A stretch of 64,000 nucleotides of DNA from Actinomycetota bacterium (GTDB lineage: Bacteria > Actinomycetota > UBA4738 > HRBIN12). The position numbers and the translations under genes were made by a program. This document shows positions 12,656 through 22,948 of this stretch, piece by piece; position 1 is the first letter of the stretch; each line of letters begins with the position of its first letter. The notes beneath the pieces are model-generated. The model saw nothing but the letters and a program-made list of their open reading frames with translations, was not told the DNA's origin and ran no database searches. The stretch covers positions 310,001 to 374,000 of the forward strand of contig BPGL01000002.1 in assembly GCA_026003015.1 (NCBI GenBank). The letters run 5' to 3'.

Positions 12656-13942
12656 ATGAGCCGGTCCGACGAGGGTGCCGTCGTGGCCGACGGGCCCGGC
12701 GATCGCGAGATCGCCGAGGCGATCGGGGCGCAGGAGGCCTGGATGACCGACCTGCTCGTGCGCCTCGTCGAGGCCGACACGACGCTCGGCAACGAGGAGG
12801 CCGGGCAGGCGATCGTGCGGGCCGCCCTCGCCGAGCTCGGTCTGGAGCCGGTCGACGTACCGATGGACGCCGAGGTGCTTCGGGCCCACCCGGTCGCGTC
12901 GCCGTTCGACTGGGACCCCTCGGGCGAGCGCAACGTCGTGGCCGCCTGGTCCGCGCCGACCCGAGGCGACGGGCGCTCGCTGATCCTCAACGGCCACGTC
13001 GACGTCGTGAGCCCCGAGCCTCGGTCCCGCTGGGCCCACGATCCGTTCCGAGCTCACGTGCAGGACGGGTGGCTCACCGGCCGAGGCGCCGCCGACACGA
13101 AGGGCGGGCTCGCGGCCATCCTCGGCGCCGTCCGAGGACTGCGCTCCCTGGGGGTCGCCCCCTCCGCGCCGCTGCAGATCCACGCGGTCGTCGAGGAGGA
13201 GATCACCGGCAACGGCGCCCTCGCCTGCCTGCTCGCAGGGCACCGCGCCGAGGCCGCCGTGGTCGTCGAGCCGTTCGGCGACGCGATCACGACCTCCCAG
13301 GTCGGCGTGCTGTGGTTCCGGGTGCGGATCACCGGCGACGCCGGCCATGCCGCGGTCCCCCCTGCGGGCGGTAACGCGATCGAGCGGAGCCTCGAGCTGG
13401 TCCGGGCGCTGCGCGCGCTTGAGGCGGAGCTGAACGCCGACCCGCCGCCTCCCTACGACGTCTACGAGCACCCGATCGCGCTGAACGTCGGTGCGATCCG
13501 CGGCGGCGACTGGCCCTCCACGGTTCCGGGCGCCTGCGAGACCGACTACCGCATCGCGCTGTACCCCGGGATGCGGGTGGCGGACCTGCGGGAGCGGATC
13601 GAGGCGATCGTGGCGGGAGCGCTCGGCCCGGCCCCCGCGCACCCGCCCGAGGTCCTCTACCGGGGCTTCGCCTGCGAGGGCTACGCGATCGAGCCCGACC
13701 ACGCGCTCGTGACGACCCTTGCCGACGCCTTCGCCCGTCTGGCCGGCGCTCCGCCGGCCCGGATCGCGACGACGGGGACGACCGACGCGCGCGTGTACGG
13801 GGAGATGGGTGTGCCGGCCGTGTGCTTCGGGCCGCTCGGGGAGCGAGCCCACGGGGTGGGGGAACGCGTGTGGCTCCCGTCGGTCGTTCGGACCGCCCAA
13901 GTGCTCGGCCTCTTCGTCCGCGACTGGTGCGGCCTGGCCTGA
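12656..13942 (+). CDS. M20-family metallopeptidase (ArgE/DapE/ACY1-like)
   Basis: LILNGHVDVV, GRGAADTKGGLAAILGAV, VVEEEITGNGALACLL; typical M20 metal-binding motifs. Confidence 0.9.
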   Translation: MSRSDEGAVVADGPGDREIAEAIGAQEAWMTDLLVRLVEADTTLGNEEAGQAIVRAALAELGLEPVDVPMDAEVLRAHPVASPFDWDPSGERNVVAAWSAPTRGDGRSLILNGHVDVVSPEPRSRWAHDPFRAHVQDGWLTGRGAADTKGGLAAILGAVRGLRSLGVAPSAPLQIHAVVEEEITGNGALACLLAGHRAEAAVVVEPFGDAITTSQVGVLWFRVRITGDAGHAAVPPAGGNAIERSLELVRALRALEAELNADPPPPYDVYEHPIALNVGAIRGGDWPSTVPGACETDYRIALYPGMRVADLRERIEAIVAGALGPAPAHPPEVLYRGFACEGYAIEPDHALVTTLADAFARLAGAPPARIATTGTTDARVYGEMGVPAVCFGPLGERAHGVGERVWLPSVVRTAQVLGLFVRDWCGLA

Positions 13943-13979
13943 AGGGCTCGCTTGCGCGAGCGGCGGCCCAGGGCGCAGG

Positions 13980-15488
13980 ATGAACGACGTCGAGCAGGGA
14001 CGTCGAGGAGACCCCGAGCCGAGGATGAGCGTCGTTCGGACGAAGCCGTTGCGGGGCATCCCGGAGATCCGGCGGTACTTCCGCACGAACGAGACCCCCG
14101 TGTACTTCGTCTCGGCGACCGCCTTCAACCTGCTGGGGATCGACCGGTGGGTGCGGAACTTCCGGTTCGTGAACTACTTCGACTCCTTCGACGGCTGGCA
14201 CCCGAACGTGCTCGTCCCGAAGGAGCGGTCGCCCCGCACCTTCTCCTCGATCGAGGAGATCTGCAACCACCTGCTCGCCCACAAGGAGGTCCAGGACGAG
14301 ATCCGGGCGCGCGGACCCGGGTACGCGGTGTTCCTGATGTTCGACGAGGAGACGGAGGCGCTCGCCGAGGAGCTCGGGCTGCGCGTCGCGTTCCCGCCGG
14401 CGTCGCTGCGCCACCGGCTCGATTCGAAGCTCGAGACGACGCGGCTCGCAGAGGAGGCCGGCGTGCCGAGCGTGCCCAACGTCCTCGGGCGCGCCACGAG
14501 CTACCGGGAACTCCTCGAGCTCGCACGCAGCGCCGACCTGGGAGAGAACCTCGTCGTGCAGACGGCCTACGGTGATTCCGGCCAGACGACGTACTTCATC
14601 GCCAGCCCGGACGACTGGCGGGCGGTCGAGCGCAAGATCGCCGACCAGGATCTGAAGGTGATGCGGCGGATCGAGCCGCGGGAGCTCGCGATCGAGGGCG
14701 TGATCACGCGCCACGGAACGCTCGTCGGTCCGCTCATGGCCGAGCTCACCGGGTTTCCGGAGCTCACCCCCTACGACGGTGGGTGGTGCGGCAACGACGT
14801 GTCCCCGGAGGTGCTCACCGAGCGACAGCGGCGGCTCGCCCGCGAGCGGACGATCGCGATGGGGGAGCGCCTGCGCGCCGAGGGCTACCGAGGGTACTTC
14901 GAGCTCGATCTCCTCCTGGACGCCCGCACGGGTGAGCTGTGGCTCGGCGAGCTCAACCCCCGCGTGACGGGGGCATCGTCGATCACGAACGTCACCGCGG
15001 TGGCCTACGGCGACATGCCGCTGTTCCTGTTCCACCTGATCGAGTTCATGGACGTGGACTTCGAGATCGACGTCGACGAGCTGAACGAGCGCTGGGCGCA
15101 GGTGACCGACCTCGATGAGTGGACCCAGCTGATCCTCAAGCAGACCGAGGACGTCACGGAGCTGATCACCGACGCGCCGATCTCGGGGATCTGGCGGATG
15201 GACCCTGACGGCGCGCTCGCCTTCGCGCGGCGCGAGACCGACTGGCACACGGTGGTCGACGCCTCAGAGGCCTTCTTCCTGCGGATCGCAGGGCCCGGCC
15301 ACTACCGCTACCCGGGCGCTGACCTGGGGATCCTCGTGACGCGCGGACGGTTCATGGACGAGGACCACGAGCTGCTCGATCGCGCTCGGGCGTGGATCGC
15401 GGGGATCAAGGCCGGGTTCCGATCGGTCGCCCCGGAGCGAACGCCGCCCCTCCGGCAGTTCGAGCCGTTCGGCTTCAAGATGCTGTGA
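13980..15488 (+). CDS. ATP-grasp domain protein (carboxylate-amine ligase / biotin-carboxylase-like)
   Basis: SLRHRLDSKLETTRLAEEAGVPSVPNVLG, LVVQTAYGDSGQTTYF, GYFELDLLLDARTGELWLGELNPRVTGASSITN. Confidence 0.83.
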   Translation: MNDVEQGRRGDPEPRMSVVRTKPLRGIPEIRRYFRTNETPVYFVSATAFNLLGIDRWVRNFRFVNYFDSFDGWHPNVLVPKERSPRTFSSIEEICNHLLAHKEVQDEIRARGPGYAVFLMFDEETEALAEELGLRVAFPPASLRHRLDSKLETTRLAEEAGVPSVPNVLGRATSYRELLELARSADLGENLVVQTAYGDSGQTTYFIASPDDWRAVERKIADQDLKVMRRIEPRELAIEGVITRHGTLVGPLMAELTGFPELTPYDGGWCGNDVSPEVLTERQRRLARERTIAMGERLRAEGYRGYFELDLLLDARTGELWLGELNPRVTGASSITNVTAVAYGDMPLFLFHLIEFMDVDFEIDVDELNERWAQVTDLDEWTQLILKQTEDVTELITDAPISGIWRMDPDGALAFARRETDWHTVVDASEAFFLRIAGPGHYRYPGADLGILVTRGRFMDEDHELLDRARAWIAGIKAGFRSVAPERTPPLRQFEPFGFKML

Positions 15489-15513
15489 GGTCGGGCGGGT
15501 AAGGTGGAGCGCC

Positions 15514-16527
15514 ATGCGGATGGTGCCGTTCACGTTCCGCGCCATCGAGGAGCTCGAGCTCGGGCCGCTGTGGGCGTCGGTCTTCCGGGAACGGTGGCCG
15601 CGGTACCGCGCGTGGTTCCTGCGGGAGGGTGAGGCGGCACGGGCCTCGTACGCGACGAGCGTGCGCATGCTCCGGACCCACATGCCGGAGCTCGTGCCCG
15701 CCTACGAGCGCGTCGTCGAGCTCGCGGGCGGCGGGGACCTCGCGGCCCGGATGCTCTCCGGCTACCGCCCCCCTCCGTACCTCGCGGCCTGCTCCCAGGC
15801 GGCGTGGACCCGCGCGGGGGGGCCGATCCTCGCCCGCAACTACGACTACGCGCCCTCGCGCTTCGAGGGGCTGATCTGGTCCACGCGGATGCTCGAGCGT
15901 CGGGTGATCGGCACGAGCGACTGCCTGTGGGGCCTGCTCGACGGGATGAACGACGCGGGCCTCGCCGTGTCGCTGACGTTCGGGGGGCGTCGGGTCCTCG
16001 GCGACGGGTTCGGGATCCCGATCGTCGTCCGCTACCTGTTGGAGACCTGCGCGACGGTCGGGGAGGCTCGCTCGGTGCTCCTGCGGCTCCCGTACGCCCT
16101 GGCCTACAACCTCACGATCCTGGACGCGGAGGGCCGGTACGTTACCGCCTACCTCGCGCCCGATCGCGAGCCGATCATGCGACCGTTCCCGGTCGCGACG
16201 AACCACCAAGGGATCGTCGAGTGGCCGGAGCAGGCGCGGGCCACCCGAACGATCGAGCGGGAGCAGCGCTTGGTCGAGCTGTTGGAGGACGAGCGCACCG
16301 ATGCGGAGCGCTTCGTCGGCGCCTTCCTGCGGGCACCGGTGTTCTCGACGGCCTACGCCCACGGCTTTGGGACGCTGTACACGGCCGTGTACCGGGTTGC
16401 CGAGCGCGCGGTCGAATACCGGTGGCCGACCTCCAGCTGGCGTCAGGCCTTCGGCGCGTTCACGCCCGGCGAACACATGGAGGTGCTGGCCGAGCCGTCC
16501 TTCGCGGCGGCGGAGGCCACCGCCTGA
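15514..16527 (+). CDS. C45-family autoproteolytic acyltransferase/hydrolase (AAT-like, Ntn fold)
   Basis: Candidate nucleophile Cys in LAACSQAAWTRAGGPILARNYDY; GMNDAGLAVSLTFGGR; LPYALAYNLTILDAEG; VATNHQGIVEWPE. Confidence 0.8.
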   Translation: MRMVPFTFRAIEELELGPLWASVFRERWPRYRAWFLREGEAARASYATSVRMLRTHMPELVPAYERVVELAGGGDLAARMLSGYRPPPYLAACSQAAWTRAGGPILARNYDYAPSRFEGLIWSTRMLERRVIGTSDCLWGLLDGMNDAGLAVSLTFGGRRVLGDGFGIPIVVRYLLETCATVGEARSVLLRLPYALAYNLTILDAEGRYVTAYLAPDREPIMRPFPVATNHQGIVEWPEQARATRTIEREQRLVELLEDERTDAERFVGAFLRAPVFSTAYAHGFGTLYTAVYRVAERAVEYRWPTSSWRQAFGAFTPGEHMEVLAEPSFAAAEATA

Positions 16528-16931
16528 TGCGCACCGAGGTCTGGCGCGTGCGCACGGAGGACCGCGTGGTGACCGACCTCACCGACCGCGTCAGGGCCTT
16601 CGCGCGCGAGGCCGGAGGCGACGGCCTGGTGCACGTCTTCGCACCGCACGCGACGGCCGGCCTCGCGCTGATCGAGACCGGGTCGGGCACCGAGGTCGAT
16701 CTCGCCGACCTGCTCGAGCGGCTGCTGCCGCGGGAGGACATCTACGTGCACCGGCACGGCTCGCCGGGCCACGGCGGGGACCACCTGCTGCCCGCGATCG
16801 TCGGCCCCTCGCTCGTGCTTCCCGTCGTCGGCGGCCGCGTCGAGCTCGGCACCTGGCAGTCGGTGGTCCTCGTCGACCCGAACCGCGACAACCCGGAGCG
16901 GACGGTCCGGCTGAGCTTCCTGGCGGGCTGA
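16527..16931 (+). CDS. YjbQ/UPF0047 family protein
   Basis: VHVFAPHATAGLALIETGSGTEVDLADLLERLLP, LPVVGGRVELGTWQSVVLVDPNRDNPERTVRLSFL; ATGA overlap with upstream gene. Confidence 0.88.
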   Translation: MRTEVWRVRTEDRVVTDLTDRVRAFAREAGGDGLVHVFAPHATAGLALIETGSGTEVDLADLLERLLPREDIYVHRHGSPGHGGDHLLPAIVGPSLVLPVVGGRVELGTWQSVVLVDPNRDNPERTVRLSFLAG

Positions 16932-16965
16932 ACCCCCCGGCGGGGCCGCCGCATCGCGTCGGGCC

Positions 16966-17379
16966 TCAGAGGTACTGCCCGGGGGCCGGTTCGCGCCCGG
17001 GCGCCGAGGCGACCGCCTGGACGTCGCGCTCGCGAAGCAGGACGTATTCCTCGCCGTCGAGGTCGACCTCGAGGCCGGCCTGGGGCAGGAACAGCACGCG
17101 GTCGCCGACCTTGGCCACGCGGACGTCGGGCCCGACGAGGTGCACGTCGGCCCACGTGAGGCGCTTGGGGGCGGACGCGGCGGTCGCGGGGATCAGCAGA
17201 CCGCCGCTCGTTCGCCGCTCCCCGTTCTCGGGGACGCGCACGACGAGTCGGTCGGCGGTGAGCCGGATCTCCGTCGGCGCAGGGCCGGGCCGGGTCGTGG
17301 GGGCACCCGCCGTCGGGGCGGGCGCCGGCGCCCCGTCGCTCGGCGTCTCGGCACTGTCGACAGCCTCCGGGGTGGCCAT
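16966..17379 (-). CDS. GroES-like co-chaperonin with Ala/Pro-rich N-terminal extension
   Basis: RLVVRVPENGERRTSGGLLIPATAAS...VGDRVLFLPQAGLEVDLDGEEYVLLRERDVQAV. Confidence 0.85.
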   Translation of the reverse strand: MATPEAVDSAETPSDGAPAPAPTAGAPTTRPGPAPTEIRLTADRLVVRVPENGERRTSGGLLIPATAASAPKRLTWADVHLVGPDVRVAKVGDRVLFLPQAGLEVDLDGEEYVLLRERDVQAVASAPGREPAPGQYL

Positions 17380-17410
17380 ACCGGCAGTCTAGCGAGCCTC
17401 ACCCGCTACG

Positions 17411-18283
17411 ATGAGCGGCCGGATGGAAGCCCGGGTCCTGCTGCGGGAAGCGATCGAGCGGCTCAAGGCCTCCCCTGCGATCGATCATTGGCAGCGTGGT
17501 CGGGAGCGGATCGAGGCCGAGGAGCTCCTCGCCCACGTGCTCGGCGAAGACCCGGACCCGCGCCAGCGGGTCGCCCCTCGGGCGGCGGCGCGGTTCCGCG
17601 CGCTCGTGGCGCGGCGGGCGCGCGGCGAGCCGCTCCCGTACATCAAGGGGTGGACGGAGTTCCGCGGTCTCGAGCTTCGCGTGCGTCCGGGCGTGTTCGT
17701 GCCCCGCGACTCCTCGGAGTTCCTCGCCGAGCAGGCGATCCGACGGCTGCGCGCGCGGCGCGCGCCGGTGCTCGTGGACCTCGCGACGGGGATCGGCACG
17801 ATCGCCCTGGCCGTCGCGAAGGCGGTACCGAGGGCGAGCGTGTGGGGCGCCGACGTCTCGGCGGAGGCGATCGCGCAGGCGCGTCGCAACGCGCGCCGGC
17901 TCGGCCTGCGTGCGCGCTTCGTCGTCGGCGACCTGTTCTCGCCGCTGCCCCGTCGGCTCCTCGGCGGCGTCGACGTGATCACGATCCATCCGCCCTACGT
18001 CGCGGCACACGAGCTGGCCGACCTGCCCGAGGAGATCCGAGCCTGGGAGCCCGAGCACACCCTCACCGACCACAGCGCCGACGGTCTCGGGATCGTCTCG
18101 CGGACCGTCCGTGAGGCGCCCGCGTGGCTGCGGCCGAACGGCTGGCTCCTGATGGAGGCCGACCCGGACCGGGCGCGGGACCTCAGGCGGGTCATGGTGC
18201 GGGGCGGGTTCCGCGACGTGCGCAGCACGAAGGGGGGAGCGCTTCCGATCACGCGGGTCGTGGTCGGGCGGCGGCCCGTGTGA
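17411..18283 (+). CDS. HemK/PrmC-like class I methyltransferase with HPPY in place of NPPY
   Basis: EAEELLAHVLGEDP, RRARGEPLPYIKGWTEFRGLELRVRPGVFVPRDSSEFL, LVDLATGIGTIALAVAKAVP, VDVITIHPPYV. Confidence 0.85.
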   Translation: MSGRMEARVLLREAIERLKASPAIDHWQRGRERIEAEELLAHVLGEDPDPRQRVAPRAAARFRALVARRARGEPLPYIKGWTEFRGLELRVRPGVFVPRDSSEFLAEQAIRRLRARRAPVLVDLATGIGTIALAVAKAVPRASVWGADVSAEAIAQARRNARRLGLRARFVVGDLFSPLPRRLLGGVDVITIHPPYVAAHELADLPEEIRAWEPEHTLTDHSADGLGIVSRTVREAPAWLRPNGWLLMEADPDRARDLRRVMVRGGFRDVRSTKGGALPITRVVVGRRPV

Positions 18284-20310
18284 GCGAGGTCCGTCCCTAC
18301 GGCTCCTGGTCCTCCCCGATCTCCGCCGCGATGACCGCGGCGGCCGGGGTCGGCCTCGGTCAGGTGACGGTCGTCGGGGAGGTCGCCTGGTGGGTGGAGC
18401 GTCGTCCGAGCGAGGCCGGCCGTCAGGTCCTCGTCCGCGGAGGTCCGCACGAGGCGCCGCGGGACGTCACACCCCCGGGCTTCGACGTGCGCACGCGCGT
18501 CCACGAGTACGGAGGCGGCGACTACTGCCTGGACGGCGAGGTCGCGATCTGCTCGCGCAAGGAGGACCAGCGCCTGTACCGGATCGCGCCCGGGGCCGAG
18601 CCGGTCCCGATCACCCCCGAGGTCGACGGGCGCGACCGCTTCGCCGACGGGCGCGTGTGGCGGGGCTGGTGGATCGGCGTGCGGGAGCGGCACGAGGGAT
18701 CGACGGCCGCGGAGGTCGCCAACGAGCTCGTGGCGGTCCCGCTGGACGGGTCGGCGCCGCCGCGCACCATCGCCTCCGGTCGCGACTTCTACGCGGCGCC
18801 CCGGCCGAGCCCCGACGGCTCCCGGCTGGCCTTCCTCGCGTGGGACCTGCCCGCGATGCCCTGGGGCGGATGCGAGCTGCTCGTCGCGCCGCTCGGCCCC
18901 GACGCCTCGCTGGGGGAGCCGGCGCTCGTCGCGGGCCGAAGCAGCGTGGAGTCGATCTGGCAGCCCACGTGGTCCCCCGCCGGCGACCTGCTGTTCGCCA
19001 GCGATCGGAGCGGCTGGTGGAACCTGGAGCGCGTGGCCGAGGGGCGTCCGGGCGGGGAGCGCGCCGTGCTGCACGCGGCCGAGGCGGAGTTCGGCTACCC
19101 GATGTGGGCGCTCGGGGAGAGGTCGTTCGCGGTGCTCGACGACGGCCGCGTGGCCTGTTGCTACGACCGCGACGGGCGTACCCACGTGGCGATCCTCGAC
19201 CCGGGCTCCGGGGAGCTGCTCGACCTCGACCTTCCCCACGACGCCCTCGGCTGGGGGCCCTCGCTGGACGCCGACGGGTCCGCGGTCGTCTTCGTGGCCG
19301 GCTCCGCGACGATCCCCGAGCAGCTCGTCTGGCTCGACCTGCACGCCCGCTCGATCGACGTCGTGCGCGAGAGCCTCGAGGTACCGGTCGACCCGGCCCT
19401 GTGCTCGACCCCCGAGCCGATCGCGTTTCCGACCGAGGGCGGGCGGACCGCCTACGGCCTGTACTACCCGCCGACGAACCCCGGGTTCGTCGCTCCCTCC
19501 GGCGAGCGCCCGCCGCTCGTCGTGCGGATCCACGGTGGCCCGACCTCGGCGGCCACGCGGCTGTTCGACCTGGGCGTCCAGTACCTCACCTCGCGGGGGT
19601 TCGCCGTCGTCGACGTGAACTACGGGGGCTCGACCGGCTACGGGCGTGCCTACCGCGATCGACTCCGGGGCGCCTGGGGTGTCGTGGACGTCGAGGACGC
19701 CGTGCACGCCGCCCGCTTCCTCGTGGACCGCGGTCTCGCCGACCCGACCCGGATCGTGATCCGGGGCGGGAGCGCCGGCGGCTACACGACGCTGCAGGCG
19801 CTCGTGTCGACGGACGTGTTCGCCGCCGGCACGTCGCTGTACGGGATCTGCGACCTCGAGCCGCTCGCGACCGGCGACACCCACAAGTTCGAGTCGCACT
19901 ACCTCGAGTCGCTCGTCGGACCCTGGCCCGAGGCCGCCGAGCGCTATCGGGAGCGCAGCCCGATCCATCACCTCGATCGGTTGCGCACGCCGCTGCTCGT
20001 GCTCCACGGCGCCGAGGATCGGGTCGTGCCGCCGTCGCAGGCCGAACGGATCGTCGAAGCGCTGCGCGCCGCCAAGGTCCCGCACGCCTACCTGCTGTTC
20101 GACGGCGAGGACCACGGGTTCCGCCGCGCGGACACGATCGCTCGGGCGCGGGAGGCGGAGCTCGCGTTCTACGCCGCGGTGCTGGGGATCGACCTCGCCG
20201 ATCCCCCGTCGGCGCTTCGGATCGAGGGCCTCGGGCCGAAGGTCCGCGTCGATCCGGGACGGTCGGCCCCCGAGGCCGGGTCGGAGGCGATGGGAGGGTC
20301 GGGTCCGTGA
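18280..20310 (+). CDS. S9-family peptidase (dipeptidyl aminopeptidase/acylaminoacyl peptidase-like)
   Basis: GTG start overlapping upstream stop; VRIHGGPTSAATRLFDLGVQYLTSRGFAVVDVNYGGSTGYGRAYRDRL, IRGGSAGGYTTLQAL, HGAEDRVVPPSQ, DGEDHGFRR. Confidence 0.92.
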   Translation: MSEVRPYGSWSSPISAAMTAAAGVGLGQVTVVGEVAWWVERRPSEAGRQVLVRGGPHEAPRDVTPPGFDVRTRVHEYGGGDYCLDGEVAICSRKEDQRLYRIAPGAEPVPITPEVDGRDRFADGRVWRGWWIGVRERHEGSTAAEVANELVAVPLDGSAPPRTIASGRDFYAAPRPSPDGSRLAFLAWDLPAMPWGGCELLVAPLGPDASLGEPALVAGRSSVESIWQPTWSPAGDLLFASDRSGWWNLERVAEGRPGGERAVLHAAEAEFGYPMWALGERSFAVLDDGRVACCYDRDGRTHVAILDPGSGELLDLDLPHDALGWGPSLDADGSAVVFVAGSATIPEQLVWLDLHARSIDVVRESLEVPVDPALCSTPEPIAFPTEGGRTAYGLYYPPTNPGFVAPSGERPPLVVRIHGGPTSAATRLFDLGVQYLTSRGFAVVDVNYGGSTGYGRAYRDRLRGAWGVVDVEDAVHAARFLVDRGLADPTRIVIRGGSAGGYTTLQALVSTDVFAAGTSLYGICDLEPLATGDTHKFESHYLESLVGPWPEAAERYRERSPIHHLDRLRTPLLVLHGAEDRVVPPSQAERIVEALRAAKVPHAYLLFDGEDHGFRRADTIARAREAELAFYAAVLGIDLADPPSALRIEGLGPKVRVDPGRSAPEAGSEAMGGSGP

Positions 20311-20918
20311 GCGGGAAGCGGGCGCCCCGTCGCAGCCGGTCCGCGCGGAGCACGACGGCCACGTGGGCGTGGATCGGCGGCGGCGTGGTCGTGGCCGTGA
20401 TCGTCGCGATGCTGGCGGCCGGCGGCCGGGGCGGCGGGTTCGAGCCGTCGCCGCCGGGAAGCGTCACGATCGATCAAGCGCGCGAGGGGCCGCTCGCCGC
20501 CGGCGAGGTCGTTCCCGCCTTCAGCGCCCCCGCGATCGATGGCTCGACCGTCCGATGGACCGGGCGTCCCGAGCGCCCGACGGTCCTGGCGGTGTGGGCG
20601 TCGTGGTGCCCCCACTGCCAGGCGGAGCTTCCGCGCTTGGCGGCCGCCCTCGACCGCCACCCCGGTGTGGACCTCGTGACGGTCGTCACCGCCATCGGGC
20701 AGCGCCCCGGCCCGACGCCGCCGGAGTACCTGGCCTCCGAGGGGCTGTCCTTCCCGGTGGCGGTCGACGACGCGAGCGGCACGCTGGCGCGCGGTCTCGG
20801 CGTGCAGGGCTTCCCCACGGTCTACTACGTGGGCGCGGACGGTCGCGTCGTCGGGGTGACCGTGGGGGAGGTCGACGCGGCCCAGCTGGAGGCGATACTC
20901 GAGGCGCTCGAGGCCTGA
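20307..20918 (+). CDS. TlpA-like membrane-anchored thioredoxin-family protein
   Basis: N-terminal TM segment; TVLAVWASWCPHCQAELPRL (CPHC motif); GVQGFPTVYYV. Confidence 0.88.
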   Translation: MSGKRAPRRSRSARSTTATWAWIGGGVVVAVIVAMLAAGGRGGGFEPSPPGSVTIDQAREGPLAAGEVVPAFSAPAIDGSTVRWTGRPERPTVLAVWASWCPHCQAELPRLAAALDRHPGVDLVTVVTAIGQRPGPTPPEYLASEGLSFPVAVDDASGTLARGLGVQGFPTVYYVGADGRVVGVTVGEVDAAQLEAILEALEA

Positions 20919-20928
20919 GGGGGGGTCC

Positions 20929-20959
20929 GCGGGGGGCCGGGGTATCCCCGGCCCCCCGC
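20929..20959 (+). terminator. Strong GC hairpin, terminator candidate
   Basis: GCGGGGGGCCGGGG-TAT-CCCCGGCCCCCCGC, perfect 14-bp stem, 11 nt after the TlpA stop. Confidence 0.7.
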
Positions 20960-21056
20960 GCCGGAGAGGGGGCGCGGCCTCTCGGCGACCCCATGCTCGC
21001 GCGCGCGGGTGAACGCGGCGTGACGGCGGTGCGGCGGGTGCGGGAACCTCCTGCGC

Positions 21057-22061
<1,005 letters not shown>

Positions 22062-22139
22062 CGGCTCCAGCCTATCCCCGATGTCTGCGGAGCGCGCGGT
22101 CGCGGGAAGGCCGAGACGGGGGCTGCGCCGGCGCGGTGC

Positions 22140-22379
22140 TCAGGGGCGCTCCAGCAGCCCCCGCAGCTCGCCCACGGCCGCGCGGATCGCTGCGGCGCGG
22201 TCGCCGCCCGAGGCAACGGTGGCGTGGACGCGCATCCCGAGCAGGAACGTCGCCAGCGGCGTGGCCTTCCGCTCCACCGCGTGGGCGACCTCGCGCGCGA
22301 CCTCGAGCAGCTCGTCCGTCTCCTGCGGGCTCAGCGGCTCGGCGCCGAAGGCGGAGGCGACCTCCTCGATCCAGCCCAT
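22140..22379 (-). CDS. Small protein, DUF6457-like
   Basis: MGWIEEVASAFGAEPLSPQETDELLEVAREVAHAVERKATPLATFLLGMRV; next to Moco genes. Confidence 0.7.
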   Translation of the reverse strand: MGWIEEVASAFGAEPLSPQETDELLEVAREVAHAVERKATPLATFLLGMRVHATVASGGDRAAAIRAAVGELRGLLERP

Positions 22380-22459
22380 CGATCCCTCCTCGATCGTTCG
22401 CCACAGCGTAGCCGAGCGGGGGCCACCGGGGTCGCGACCCTGGTATGCATGAGGGCGCG

Positions 22460-22948
22460 ATGCACGTGCTGGTGCTGTACGAGACGCGACGGGGGTTCAC
22501 CCTCACGGTCGCGCGTCGGATCCGCGACGAGATCCGGGCCCGCGGGCACCTGGCGACCGCCTCGCCGATCCGCGGCGTGGACGCCGGCACGGTCGCGGCG
22601 GCCGACGCGCTGATCGTCGGGAGCTGGACGCGGGGCTACATCCTCGTCCGCGTCGGGCCTGCGGCGGGGGCGATCGAGGGGATCGAGGCGCTTCCGCCGC
22701 TCGAAGGCCGGCCGTCGGCGGTCTTCTGCACCTGCGACGTCGCGCCCCTGGGGACCCTCGACGAGCTCGCCCGGCGGCTCGAGCGGGCCGGCGCCCGGGT
22801 GCTCGTCGCGCACGCCTTCCGGCGTCGCCGGAGCCTCGCCCAGGTGCCGGCCTACGTGGACCTGTGCTTGGCCGAGTTCGAGCGCGCGCTCGCGGCCGGT
22901 GATCGGCCCGCCGCCGCCCCCGTGGAGCCCGTGCTCCCGGGACGATGA
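22460..22948 (+). CDS. Flavodoxin family protein
   Basis: MHVLVLYETRRGFTLTVARRIRDEI..., ALIVGSWTRGYILVRVGPA, FCTCDV. Confidence 0.8.
   Translation: MHVLVLYETRRGFTLTVARRIRDEIRARGHLATASPIRGVDAGTVAAADALIVGSWTRGYILVRVGPAAGAIEGIEALPPLEGRPSAVFCTCDVAPLGTLDELARRLERAGARVLVAHAFRRRRSLAQVPAYVDLCLAEFERALAAGDRPAAAPVEPVLPGR

Noticed and set aside
13946-13961. GCTCGC-TTGC-GCGAGC mini-hairpin between the M20 and ATP-grasp genes
   Set aside because: A 6-bp stem is easily found by chance at this GC content, and the genes look co-transcribed.
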